Assembly (NCBI GenBank): GCA_937952305.1
Contig: CALFZO010000116.1
Coordinates: forward strand, 124,001-188,000
Reading direction: 5' to 3'
Source of the DNA: an uncultured Anaerolineales bacterium
GTDB lineage: Bacteria > Chloroflexota > Anaerolineae > Anaerolineales > UBA6663
Length of the DNA: 64,000 nt
A program made the translations under genes and the position numbers. The notes under the pieces are model-generated. The model made no database searches. It was not told the DNA's origin and saw only the letters and a program-made list of their open reading frames with translations. How positions within the stretch are numbered: position 1 is the stretch's first letter; each line of letters opens with the position of its first letter. Of this stretch, positions 33,999 through 42,261 are shown piece after piece.

Positions 33999-34174
33999 GC
34001 GGCCGAAGCGACCGCTACTCGCAGGCGGCGCAGTCGGCCTCGGTCACGGGCTGGGCGGCGAGTTCGGCTTCAGCGCCGGGGTGGGCGCGGCCGAAGCGGC
34101 CGCTACTCGCAGGCGGCGCAGTCGGCCTCGGTCACCGGTTGGGCGGCGAGTTCGGCTTCAGCGCCGGGGTGGGC
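33999..34174. repeat. Tandem duplication of an 88-bp segment at the end of the activase gene
   Basis: Bases 33999-34086 and 34087-34174 are the same 88-bp unit with only three differences. Copy two holds the last codons and the TAG stop of the activase gene (34103), and copy one lies just beyond the stop. Both copies encode AELAAQPVTEADCAACE followed by TAG on the minus strand. Because 88 is not a multiple of three, the outer copy is in a different frame. Confidence 0.85.
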
Positions 34175-35164
34175 GCGGCCGTTGGCCCGGCGCGTCCGGG
34201 TCGGGCCGGCCTCGGTCACTTCCCAGCGATCACAGCGGCCGCCCCAGCGCGCCACCACTTTGCGGTCGACCGCCACCTGGACGATCTCACAGTGGTTGGT
34301 GCAGTGCCGACACTCGAACGAAGTAGTGCGGTAGTGCAGCTCGCCGACGGCGAAGCCCTTGAAGCGGGTGGGCGCCGGGGCGCGCAGTTGGGCTTCGCGG
34401 GCCAGGATAGCGGCCCCGATGGCGCCCATCACTTCGTGGTGGGCGGGCACGTGCACGGGCAGGCCGAGGGCGTCCTCAAACGCGCGCAGCATGCCCTGGT
34501 TGAAGGCCACGCCGCCCTGGAAAGCCACCAGCGGCTGGATGACCTTGCCCAGGCCGACGTTGTTGAGGTAATTGCGAGCCATGGCCTGGCACAAGCCGTA
34601 GAGGATGTCCTCCACGCGATGGCCCATCTGCTGCTTGTGGATCATGTCCGACTCGGCGAAGACCGTGCAGCGGCCGGCGATGCGGACCGGGTTCTTGGAG
34701 CGCAGGGCCAGCGGCCCGACACTCTGGATGTCGATGTTGAGGCGGGCGGCCTGCTGGTCCAGGAAGGCGCCGGTGCCAGCCGCGCAGACCGTGTTCATGC
34801 CGAAGTCCACGGCCACGCCGTCCTGCAGGATGATGATCTTGGAGTCCTGCCCGCCGATCTCGATGATGGTCTGCACGCCGGGCACGAAGTGCGAGGTGGC
34901 CACAGCGTGGGCCGTGATCTCGTTCTTGATCACGTCCGCGCCCACCACCACGCCGGCCAGATAACGGCCGCTGCCGGTGGTGCCGACACCCGCGATCTCC
35001 ACGCCGTCGACGCGGCCGCGCAGCTGGCGCAGCCCGTCCTGGACCACCTCCAGCGGCTTGCCGCGCGTGCGCAGATAGAGCGCGTCCAGCACCCGATAGT
35101 CGTCGTCCAGCACCACCAGCTTGGTGGTCACCGAGCCCACATCGACGCCCAGAAAAGCACGCAT
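34103..35164 (-). CDS. 2-hydroxyacyl-CoA dehydratase-type activase (BadF/BadG/BcrA/BcrD ATPase family)
   Basis: 353 residues of the ASKHA ATPase fold. The phosphate loop is MRAFLGVDVGSVTTKLVVLD, and the second ATP and cluster region contains IIEIGGQDSKIIILQDG, NTVCAAGTGAFLDQQA and GGVAFNQGM. The cysteine in VCAAGTG and the one in IAGRCTVFAESD are the usual ligands of the [4Fe-4S] cluster shared by the dimer. Such activases use ATP to inject an electron into a dehydratase. An extra C-terminal segment has more cysteines (FECRHCTNHCEIV). The larger dehydratase-like partner is encoded just upstream, 135 bp away. The last residues lie in a duplicated stretch. Confidence 0.9.
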   Translation of the reverse strand: MRAFLGVDVGSVTTKLVVLDDDYRVLDALYLRTRGKPLEVVQDGLRQLRGRVDGVEIAGVGTTGSGRYLAGVVVGADVIKNEITAHAVATSHFVPGVQTIIEIGGQDSKIIILQDGVAVDFGMNTVCAAGTGAFLDQQAARLNIDIQSVGPLALRSKNPVRIAGRCTVFAESDMIHKQQMGHRVEDILYGLCQAMARNYLNNVGLGKVIQPLVAFQGGVAFNQGMLRAFEDALGLPVHVPAHHEVMGAIGAAILAREAQLRAPAPTRFKGFAVGELHYRTTSFECRHCTNHCEIVQVAVDRKVVARWGGRCDRWEVTEAGPTRTRRANGRAHPGAEAELAAQPVTEADCAACE

Positions 35165-35207
35165 CGTTTCGTCTCCTTAGAGCGGTTTCCGATATGACCT
35201 GCGCTCC

Positions 35208-35276
35208 GTCATTCCGGCGAAAACTGGAATCCAGCAGATTTTGGCGAACTCTGGACTCCGGCCTTCGCCGGGGTGA
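35208..35276. repeat. Intergenic inverted repeat of the GTCATTCCGGCG type
   Basis: The left arm (35208-35234) starts GTCATTCCGGCGAAAACTGG and ends AATCCAG. The right arm (35251-35276) is CTGGACTCCGGC followed by CTTCGCCGGGGTGAC. Outer parts pair as GTCA/TGAC-like and CTGGA/TCCAG arms with an imperfect middle. This matches a widespread class of bacterial intergenic repeats. It lies between the two dehydratase-system genes and could modulate their mRNA. Confidence 0.6.
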
Positions 35277-35299
35277 CATCGGCGCAAGCGAAAACTGCT

Positions 35300-37579
35300 C
35301 TAGTTTTGCCGGCCCGCCAGGGCGCACGGCCCTGTGGCGGCGCCCACGCCGCGGGCCTGGCAAGTGGCCGCGGCCGGGCAGCTCACACAGATCTGGTCCG
35401 CCACCCTCGGCGGCAGCGGCGGCCCGTTGCGGGCGCCGGCCTCGCGGACCTCGCGCCGCCGCACCAGCAGGTCCACAAACGCCTCCAGCCGCGTGCGCAG
35501 GCCGGCCCGGCCCGATTGCTCGTCGAAGATGAACGAGATGATCGGCAGGTCGTAGTCGCGGCTGACGCGCGGCAGGATGTTGAGGGCCGTGACCTCCGGG
35601 ATGCACGTGAACGGCAGCGTCTCCACCAGGCCGTCGAAGCGCTGCTGGCCGTGCAGGACGGCCTGCCCCACGGTCACCCAGCCCTCGCCGGCCACGTCCC
35701 AGCGCAGGTAGGGCTTGGCGGCTTTGTCGATGTGCGGCTTGCGCGGGAAGCCGAGCGCCTCCAGGATGAGCATCCCCAGCGCCCAATCGCTCATCATCAG
35801 GGTGCGGTGGACCTCGGCGCCCAGCTTGCCGAGCTCGCGCTCCAGGTCCAGGTTGAAGAACGGCTCGAGCACGGCGTAATACTCGCCGGTGGTGGCGATC
35901 CGCACCGGGCGCCGGGCCGGGTCCTGCGGGACGCGCTCGACTTTGCGCAGCAGGTCGGTTTCGGTGCGGCGCAGCGCGTCCAGGCTGGCGGCCTCATCCA
36001 GGCGCAGCAGCCCCTCCTCCCAGACCTTGTCCACGCTGCCGGTGTCCACCTCGCGCGCGCGCACGAACTGCACGCGGCGCTCGATGGCGTCCAACACCGA
36101 CATCTTCTTCAGGGCCAGCCGGATCTCGCGCATGATCTCGCGCCAGGAAACCGCCGGCGCGAACTGGCGCAGGAACTTGGCCACACCCACGATCTTGTCA
36201 TCCAGCAGGGCCGTGGTGACGAACGTGAACTTGTGGCCGAGGTCGCGCAGCGCGTCGATCATGAGCTGAGTGTAGGCACTGTTGCGGCACAGCTCCGGGC
36301 CGTCCACGTACAACAGCGTGTCCGCGCCGGACTCCAACATCTCCAGCATGTTGCCGAGGAGGTATTTGTAGGGCGTGCAGATGAACTCGGGCGAGTGCCG
36401 CGCCCCCAGCGCGACCGTGCGGCTGCTGAGCGGCGGCCCCAGCTCCAGTTGGGCGCCCAGGCCGCGAAACAGCGACTTGATGGCGATGGTCACCGTGCCC
36501 ATGCGCGGGAAGCCCAAGACCGGCTGCTGGGCCAGGCGCAAAACGGCCGGGGCGGCCGGTTCAGGCGGCGGCGGCTCCGGCGCGGCGGCGGGCGCGGCCT
36601 GCTTCTGGCGCGTGAGCATGTCCACGAACGCTTCCAAACGCGTCACCAGGCCGGCCGCGCTGCCGTGCTCGTCCAGCACCAGGCTCATCAGCGAGCGGCC
36701 CAGACCGTGCGCGCGGCGCGTGAGCGTCTCCACCATGGCCGAGTCCGGGCCGCAGGTGAAAGCCAGCGCCGCGATGACGCCGTCGATGCCGGGCGCGCGC
36801 AGGTAGTGGCCGGCCGCGCCGGACACCCAATTCTCGTAGAACCAGCGCACCTGGCCGGTGGTGCGCTGGATGCCGGCGCGGGCGGCCTCGGGCGGCACCA
36901 TCTCGCTGGTGAGCACGCGCACGCCCAGCTGGCGCAGCCGCGCGATCAGGTCATGGTTAATGTAGTCGTCGTACAGGCAGTAAGGATGGCCGACCACGCC
37001 GACGGTCAGGGTCGTTTCCGCGTTCGGCGCCGGGGCTTCGTCCCAGGCGTCCGGGTAGAGCCGCGCCAGCGCCTCCGGGTAGGTGAGCTGCTCGGCGACG
37101 AGCAGAGCCTGGTAGCGCGCCTGCGCCTCGACCGCCTGCGCCCAGGCGCGGCGGATCAGCAGCGGGTTCCAGGTGAAGCGGCGGCCCAGCCGGGCGAAGG
37201 CGTCGGCCTCGGAGATGTGGCGGCGGTGGGCGTCGATCTCGATATCGAGCAGCGGCGGACAGTCTGGCACGGTGGCTTTGACGATGTCCGGCAGGGCCTG
37301 GAACTTGGAGCAATGCAGGGCATCTTTCTCGACACTGCGGATGGCCGGGCAGAAGACGGCGTCCACCTGGCCGTGGTCGCGCAGCCAGGCGACGTGGCCG
37401 GCGTAGACCTTGATCGGCAGGCAGGTGACATCGGCGACGACGCGCGCACCGGCCGCCACGATGTCGCGGTTGGTGGCCGGCGAGACGACGACCTCAGCGC
37501 CCAGGCCTTCCAGGAAGGTGCGCCACAACGGGTAGTGTTGAAAGAACGAGAGCGCGCGCGGCAAACCGATCCGGGACAT
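35300..37579 (-). CDS. 2-hydroxyacyl-CoA dehydratase-like protein (DUF2229 plus HgdB-type domain)
   Basis: 759 residues from the ATG at 37577-37579, preceded by GAGAGG. It begins as DUF2229 (GLPRALSFFQHYPLWRTFLE) with Cys in VVADVTCLPIKV and in VFCPAIRSV. An HgdB-type domain includes VEYNPLL-like helices, LTFTCGPDSAM and LVLDEHGSAAGLVTRLEAF. A second similar part has SPEFICTPYKYLLGN, LLYVDGPELCRNSAY and ISFIFDEQSGRAGLRTRLEA. The C-terminus ends in a Cys-rich ICVSCPAAATCQ patch. The family is activated by the ATPase encoded next to it and normally performs radical dehydrations or related electron-driven steps. The exact reaction is not known for this stand-alone architecture. Confidence 0.85.
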   Translation of the reverse strand: MSRIGLPRALSFFQHYPLWRTFLEGLGAEVVVSPATNRDIVAAGARVVADVTCLPIKVYAGHVAWLRDHGQVDAVFCPAIRSVEKDALHCSKFQALPDIVKATVPDCPPLLDIEIDAHRRHISEADAFARLGRRFTWNPLLIRRAWAQAVEAQARYQALLVAEQLTYPEALARLYPDAWDEAPAPNAETTLTVGVVGHPYCLYDDYINHDLIARLRQLGVRVLTSEMVPPEAARAGIQRTTGQVRWFYENWVSGAAGHYLRAPGIDGVIAALAFTCGPDSAMVETLTRRAHGLGRSLMSLVLDEHGSAAGLVTRLEAFVDMLTRQKQAAPAAAPEPPPPEPAAPAVLRLAQQPVLGFPRMGTVTIAIKSLFRGLGAQLELGPPLSSRTVALGARHSPEFICTPYKYLLGNMLEMLESGADTLLYVDGPELCRNSAYTQLMIDALRDLGHKFTFVTTALLDDKIVGVAKFLRQFAPAVSWREIMREIRLALKKMSVLDAIERRVQFVRAREVDTGSVDKVWEEGLLRLDEAASLDALRRTETDLLRKVERVPQDPARRPVRIATTGEYYAVLEPFFNLDLERELGKLGAEVHRTLMMSDWALGMLILEALGFPRKPHIDKAAKPYLRWDVAGEGWVTVGQAVLHGQQRFDGLVETLPFTCIPEVTALNILPRVSRDYDLPIISFIFDEQSGRAGLRTRLEAFVDLLVRRREVREAGARNGPPLPPRVADQICVSCPAAATCQARGVGAATGPCALAGRQN

Positions 37580-37824
37580 GCTGGCCTCTCCGCCGAGCTG
37601 GCGCAGAATCAATTCGGAGTAATTGTGCGGCAATCTGGGTCAGCTTTCACCCTAAGCGAGGCGGGCAAGCCTCAACAAGTGCCTTTAGCCACCCTTTGCC
37701 CAGGACGTTATCCAGTCCCGCTATCGTGAGCAAACCGGCCTGGTAGAATCAGCGCCGATGGCTCTTTTCAATGGCTCTCATCCCGGCCGGCGGTCCGCCC
37801 GCCCGGCTGGAACAGGTTAACGTG

Positions 37825-38586
37825 ATGCCACGCAAGCATTTTCTGACCGACATGGACGGCGTCCTGGTCAGCGGCCGCCAACTCATCCCCGGTGCCGACC
37901 AGTTCATCGAGCGGCTCAAGGCCAGCGGCGGCGAGTGGCTGGTGCTGACCAACAACCCGCTCTACACCGCGCGTGACCTGGCCTACCGTCTGCAGACGAT
38001 CGGCCTGGACATCCCGGCTGAGCGGATCTTCACCTCCGGCATGGCCACCGCGCGCTTCCTGCAGGCGCAGCGCCCCAACGGCACGGCCTTTGTCATCGGC
38101 GAAAGCGGGCTGACCGCCCCGATCCACGAGGCCGGCTACGTCATGACCGACCACGAGCCGGACTACGTGGTGTTAGGCGAGACGCACAACTACAGTGTGG
38201 AGGCCATCACCAAAGCGGTGCGGCTGGTGGTGGCGGGGGCGCGCTTCATCGCCACCAACCCGGACCCCACCGGGCCGAGCGAGAACGGTCTGGTGCCGGC
38301 CTGCGGGGCGATGGCCGCGCTCATCGAGCGGGCGGCCGGTGTCGCGCCGTTCTTCATCGGCAAGCCCAACCCGCTGATGATGCGGCTGGCGCTCAATTAT
38401 CTGGGCATCCATTCGGAGGAGACGGTGATGATCGGCGACCGCATGGACACCGACATCGTGGCCGGCGTGCAGACCGGCCTGGGCACGATCCTGGTGCTGA
38501 CGGGCGTCACGAGCGCCCAGGACGTGGCCCGTTTTCCTTATCAGCCCGGCCAGGTGCTGGCCTCGGTCGCCGACCTCATCCCCTAG
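37825..38586 (+). CDS. HAD-superfamily phosphatase, class IIA (NagD-like)
   Basis: 253 residues from the ATG at 37825; an AGG lies about ten bases upstream, and an earlier frame has no better site. HAD motifs are clear: HFLTDMDGVLVSG (nucleophile Asp and the D-x-D pair), VLTNN (motif II Thr), FFIGKPNPLMM (motif III Lys) and VMIGDRMDTDIVAG (motif IV acidic residues). The cap domain between motifs II and III is of the C2 type, typical of NagD/4-nitrophenylphosphatase members, which act on sugar phosphates or nucleotides. It is divergent from the dehydratase gene; substrates are not predictable here. Confidence 0.9.
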   Translation: MPRKHFLTDMDGVLVSGRQLIPGADQFIERLKASGGEWLVLTNNPLYTARDLAYRLQTIGLDIPAERIFTSGMATARFLQAQRPNGTAFVIGESGLTAPIHEAGYVMTDHEPDYVVLGETHNYSVEAITKAVRLVVAGARFIATNPDPTGPSENGLVPACGAMAALIERAAGVAPFFIGKPNPLMMRLALNYLGIHSEETVMIGDRMDTDIVAGVQTGLGTILVLTGVTSAQDVARFPYQPGQVLASVADLIP

Positions 38587-38593
38587 GGCGGCC

Positions 38594-39193
38594 TCAGGCA
38601 GCGGTGGGCGGCGCCGACCGGCGCGACCGCCCGGCCAACCAGCGCCCAGCGACGATGACGGCGCCGACCAGCAGCGCGGCCGCCAGACCCAGCAGACCGC
38701 CCAGCAGGCCCGCGCCAATCACGGCCGCGTCAGTCGGCAAGAGGCCGGGGCCGCCGGTGCGCCAGACGCCCTCGTTTGGGGCCTCGACGAGGTAGACCGA
38801 GCGCATCGTGCTCTGGTACTCCTGCTCACAGGCCAGGACAACGCGGAAGTTCCGGCCCAGCAACAACGGGAACAGGCTCACACTGGCCGGCTGATCCGCC
38901 GGCGTGCAGCGCGAGTCAGGCGCGCCCCAATCAGACTCGGCGGCGCTGCACGTCTGGCCCAGGCACGTGAAGAGCTGGCCGCCCTCCGCGCGCACCAGGA
39001 TGGCCTGATCGACCGGCCGCAGGGCCAGCAGCTGGCGCGGCGAGTCCGGCAGCCCGCTGAGCGGCAGCCAGGTGCGCGGGAACTCCCACACCAGCCCCAC
39101 AAAGGCATAGACGCCGACCAGCGCCCCGGCCACAGACCCGATCAACGCCAGCGCCGCGAGGCCTAGCCCGATCTGCAAGCAGTTCGCACGCAT
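38594..39193 (-). CDS. Two-pass membrane protein with a Cys-containing loop
   Basis: 199 residues. The N-terminal helix (residues 8-38, QIGLGLAALALIGSVAGALV) is followed by an external loop of about 110 residues with paired cysteines (LFTCLGQTCSAAES, SRCTPADQ, LACEQEYQS) that could form disulfides. A second helix lies at about 155-185 (VIGAGLLGGLLGLAAALLVG), and the C-terminus is short and basic. No family is recognised. The gene is convergent with the HAD phosphatase gene (7 bp apart). Confidence 0.65.
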   Translation of the reverse strand: MRANCLQIGLGLAALALIGSVAGALVGVYAFVGLVWEFPRTWLPLSGLPDSPRQLLALRPVDQAILVRAEGGQLFTCLGQTCSAAESDWGAPDSRCTPADQPASVSLFPLLLGRNFRVVLACEQEYQSTMRSVYLVEAPNEGVWRTGGPGLLPTDAAVIGAGLLGGLLGLAAALLVGAVIVAGRWLAGRSRRSAPPTAA

Positions 39194-39247
39194 CGAGTAT
39201 CTCCGCGAGAATCAATCAGAGGCCAGGTTGGGCCAGCCAGCGCCCGC

Positions 39248-40132
39248 TCAGCCGCGCGCCGCCTGGCGGGCCAGCGCCTCGGCCTGCTGCGCCTCGGCCG
39301 GCCGCGCCGCGTCTTTGAGACAGTGCCAATGCACGGAGCGGGCCGCTGTCTTCGCCAGCAGCGCCTGCCACAGTTCGTGGTGCTTCACGGGCGCGCCCTC
39401 TTTGGTCCGCCAGCCCTGGATCGCCCACTGGCGCGCCCACTTCTCGGCGCCCTGGGCGGCATAGTCCGACGGCGTGTAGACGTGGACGGGCTGGCCGGAC
39501 GGCGCGGCCTCCACGCCCTTCACCAACGCCAGGACGTGCAGGCGGTTGGCGGAGGTCACGGCCTCGGAGCCGCTCAACTCGCGGACCGAAGCGCCGGCCC
39601 GCACCACCACGGCCCAGGCGCCCGGCCCGGTCTGCCCGAGGCAGGAGACGCCGGTGAAGACGTGGCTGGCGTGCGCGTCGGCCAGGGGCAGCGCGGCGCG
39701 CGGGATCATGCTCACCGCCAGCCGGTCGACCTCTTCATTGAGCGGGTCGCCGGCGTGGCCCTTCACCCAGATCCACTCCACCTGATGGCGCCGCAAGGCC
39801 GCGTCCAGGGCCTCCCACAGCTCGCGGTTGGCCACCGAGCGCTTGTCCGCAGTCATCCAGCCGCGCTCCCGCCAGCGCGCCAGGTATTCCGTGACACCCT
39901 TCTGCACGTATTGGGAGTCGGTGTGGAGCTGCACGCGGCACGGGCGCTTGAGCGCGTTCAAGGCCTCGATCACGGCCTGCAGCTCCATGCGGTTGTTGGT
40001 GGTGCGCGGATCGGCGCCGGTGAGCGTCTTGCGATGCTCGCCCGCAATGAGCAGCACGGCCCAGCCGCCCGGCCCCGGGTTGGGGTCGCAGGCGCCGTCG
40101 GTGTAGATCAGGACCAGATCGTCGGTAGTCAC
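39248..40132 (-). CDS. Ribonuclease HI with a degenerate second RNase H-like domain
   Basis: 294 residues, read from GTG at 40130-40132; GAGGT lies about nine bases upstream. The first half is RNase HI with all catalytic residues: Asp12 (YTDGACDPN), Glu50 (NNRMEL), Asp72 (HTDSQYV) and Asp136 (NEEVDRLA), plus His126 (KGHAG). It cuts the RNA strand of RNA-DNA hybrids. The second half (about 155-270) repeats the pattern: GPGAWAVVVRAG, VYTPSDYAAQGAEKWARQW and HHELWQALL mirror the first copy, but the catalytic Asp and Glu are missing. Family members of 150-160 residues are usual, so this is a tandem form. It is divergent from the caspase-like gene. Confidence 0.9.
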   Translation of the reverse strand: MTTDDLVLIYTDGACDPNPGPGGWAVLLIAGEHRKTLTGADPRTTNNRMELQAVIEALNALKRPCRVQLHTDSQYVQKGVTEYLARWRERGWMTADKRSVANRELWEALDAALRRHQVEWIWVKGHAGDPLNEEVDRLAVSMIPRAALPLADAHASHVFTGVSCLGQTGPGAWAVVVRAGASVRELSGSEAVTSANRLHVLALVKGVEAAPSGQPVHVYTPSDYAAQGAEKWARQWAIQGWRTKEGAPVKHHELWQALLAKTAARSVHWHCLKDAARPAEAQQAEALARQAARG

Positions 40133-40228
40133 AGGCAGCTTACCTCGCCGGCCGGAGGGTCTGGCGGCATTTTAGCACGCCGCGCGGAGCGGTCCGCGCC
40201 AGCGCCAGGGCGGGCGCGACGGGAGGAG

Positions 40229-40234
40229 TATAAT
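40229..40234 (+). promoter_or_regulatory. Possible -10 box (TATAAT) for the caspase operon
   Basis: A perfect TATAAT in an AT-rich stretch 54 bp before the start codon at 40288, in the gap between divergent genes. No good -35 hexamer is seen 16-18 bases upstream, so recognition by another sigma factor or an activator is possible. AGGAGGG lies six bases before the ATG. Confidence 0.35.
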
Positions 40235-40287
40235 CTCGAATAACGCGACGTTGCCCGCACAAGAGCATAGCCGCAGGAGGGAGCGCT

Positions 40288-42249
40288 ATGAGCCACCGCC
40301 GTTCGCGGCCCCGCCGTTGGGCGAGGCTGTGGTCCGGGTTGCTCGTGTGGATCTTGATCTTGGCGGCCCCCTGGACGCCCGGGCGCCCGGCCTGGGCTGA
40401 GCCGCCCACCACCCCGCCCACGCCAATCCGCGCCAGACTGAATTGGCGCGACGCCCTCGCGCAGACTTCACAGCCCCCAGCGCCGCCGGCCAGCACCGCC
40501 GCCGCCGTCCGCAACTTGGCGGTGGTGGCCGATGCCACGGTGCGCCAGGGCCAGGCCGCGCAGAACTTCGGCATCTTCGACTACCTCGGCGCCGGCTATG
40601 ACGCCGACGCCGGCTGGCAGGCCTATCGGTCCCTGCTGGATTTCGGCGTCACCGACCTCCTGCCGCCCGGCACCACCATCCAGAGCGCCACCCTGCAGGT
40701 GCAGTTGGCCGGCTTCTGCAACTACAGCGGCGATCCGGCGATCAGCGTGCAGGCCTATCGCCTGACGGCGGCCTGGTCTGAGATGAGCGTGACCTGGAAC
40801 AACCAGCCGGCCTTCGCGGAAGGGTATGGCGCGGTGGCGATCCCGCAGCCAAGCCTCCCCTTCAACAGCCCCATCCCGTACACGCTGGACGTCACCGCCC
40901 TGGTGCAGGCCTGGGTCAACGGCACCTACCCCGAGTTCGGCCTGGTGCTGCGCGGGCCGGAAAGCTGGCCGTACGGCTGCGCCTCGCGCGACTTCCTCTC
41001 GCGCGCCGGCAGCTTTCAGTACGCGCCGGTCCTCCAGGTCACCTACAGCCTGCCCACGCCGGCCCTGACGGCGTCGGCTGACCTGACCTTCTTCCACCAG
41101 TGCGGCGCCGCCGCGCCAGCCGCCCAGACGCTGGCGCTCACCAGCAACTCCGCCACGCTGGCCGCCTGGACCGCCAGCGCCGTCGGCGGCCCGAGCTGGC
41201 TGAACTTGAGCGCGACGGCCGGCCAGGTCTCCTGGCTCTTCCCAGACGCAGTCCAGGTTTCGGTGACGGAGGCCGCGCCCTGCCCGGGCACGGTGTCCGC
41301 CGAGGTCCAGGTGAGCGCCGCCGGATTGGGCGGCACCGCCACCGTGGACGTCACGTTGATTCAGAGCGACGAGGCTGTGAGCGTCGTCTATCTGCCGCTG
41401 CTGGCGCGCTCCACCGCGATCTCCGCCAGCGCCGCGGTGACGGCGGCGGCCGGCGCGAACCGTTACGCCCTGGTGGTCGGCGTCGCCGATTATCAACACC
41501 TGGACCCGCCGACCGTCTTCAGCCCGTTCCGCACCGGCGCCTGGGACGACGGCACCGACTTGTTCTACTCCGGCCCGGACGCGGTCCCGGCGGCCCGGCA
41601 CTTTTCCGCCAGCGGCTATGACACCACCGTGCTGCGCGACGAGCACGCCACCAAAGCCAACCTCGTCTATTGGCTGCAGCGCGTCGACCAGCAGATCGAC
41701 CAGCTGGCGCGCCCAAGCGTGGGAGCGCTGGCGGTGACGCCGGCCGAGGTCGTGCTCTACTTCAGCGGCCACGGCGGGCCCTTCAGCCCGGACCAGGCGC
41801 CGCTGGACGAGGCCGACAACGACGACGAATTCCTGGCACCTTTTGACACCAGCGCCGCGCCCTTCGCCAACTATCTGCTCGACGACGAGCTCAAGACCTA
41901 CCTGGCCAACCTGGGCGGCGTGCACGTCGCCGTGATCCTGGACGCCTGCAACAGCGGCGGCATGGACGTGAGCCAGGCGAACCACGTCCTGCTGGCCGCG
42001 GCCCAGGAGAATGAAAGCAGCTGGGAGGCCAGCGAACTGGAGCACGGCGTCTTCACCTATCACCTGCTCCTGGCTGTCCAGGACCCGGCCAGCGACACCA
42101 ACCAGGATGGCTGGCTCTCGCTGGGCGAGATCCAGGCCTTCGCCCAGCCGCGCATCGCGCAGTACCTCACCGACAAGGGCCTGACTCTGCAGCACACGGT
42201 CCTGGTGCCCAACGGCGTGGGCGATCTGAACGTCGTGCAGCTGCCGTGA
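40288..42249 (+). CDS. Exported caspase-like (peptidase C14) protein with a DNRLRE domain
   Basis: 653 residues. An Arg-rich N-terminus and a hydrophobic core ending in AWAEPP form a signal peptide. Residues about 70-250 match a DNRLRE beta domain (VVADATVRQGQAAQNFG, SLLDFG, TLDVTALVQAWVNG), then comes an Ig-like stretch (about 255-365) and a SVVYLPLLARS linker. The caspase-like domain covers about 388-640: NRYALVVGVADYQHL at its start, catalytic His495 in YFSGHGGPF, catalytic Cys554 in VILDACNSGGMD, and a metacaspase-like arrangement. Both residues are present, so the peptidase should be active outside the membrane. The CHAT gene starts 12 bp downstream, so the two are co-transcribed. The substrate is unknown. 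Confidence 0.88.
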   Translation: MSHRRSRPRRWARLWSGLLVWILILAAPWTPGRPAWAEPPTTPPTPIRARLNWRDALAQTSQPPAPPASTAAAVRNLAVVADATVRQGQAAQNFGIFDYLGAGYDADAGWQAYRSLLDFGVTDLLPPGTTIQSATLQVQLAGFCNYSGDPAISVQAYRLTAAWSEMSVTWNNQPAFAEGYGAVAIPQPSLPFNSPIPYTLDVTALVQAWVNGTYPEFGLVLRGPESWPYGCASRDFLSRAGSFQYAPVLQVTYSLPTPALTASADLTFFHQCGAAAPAAQTLALTSNSATLAAWTASAVGGPSWLNLSATAGQVSWLFPDAVQVSVTEAAPCPGTVSAEVQVSAAGLGGTATVDVTLIQSDEAVSVVYLPLLARSTAISASAAVTAAAGANRYALVVGVADYQHLDPPTVFSPFRTGAWDDGTDLFYSGPDAVPAARHFSASGYDTTVLRDEHATKANLVYWLQRVDQQIDQLARPSVGALAVTPAEVVLYFSGHGGPFSPDQAPLDEADNDDEFLAPFDTSAAPFANYLLDDELKTYLANLGGVHVAVILDACNSGGMDVSQANHVLLAAAQENESSWEASELEHGVFTYHLLLAVQDPASDTNQDGWLSLGEIQAFAQPRIAQYLTDKGLTLQHTVLVPNGVGDLNVVQLP

Positions 42250-42261
42250 GGCGGAGCCGCC

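Noticed and set aside
35273..37729. 818-aa plus-strand open frame opposite the dehydratase-like gene
   Set aside because: Shadow of a real gene with known motifs; composition is typical of antisense frames in high-GC DNA.
37744..37749. TAGAAT as a -10 box for the HAD phosphatase
   Set aside because: No matching -35 and a distance of 75 bp to the start; too weak to list.
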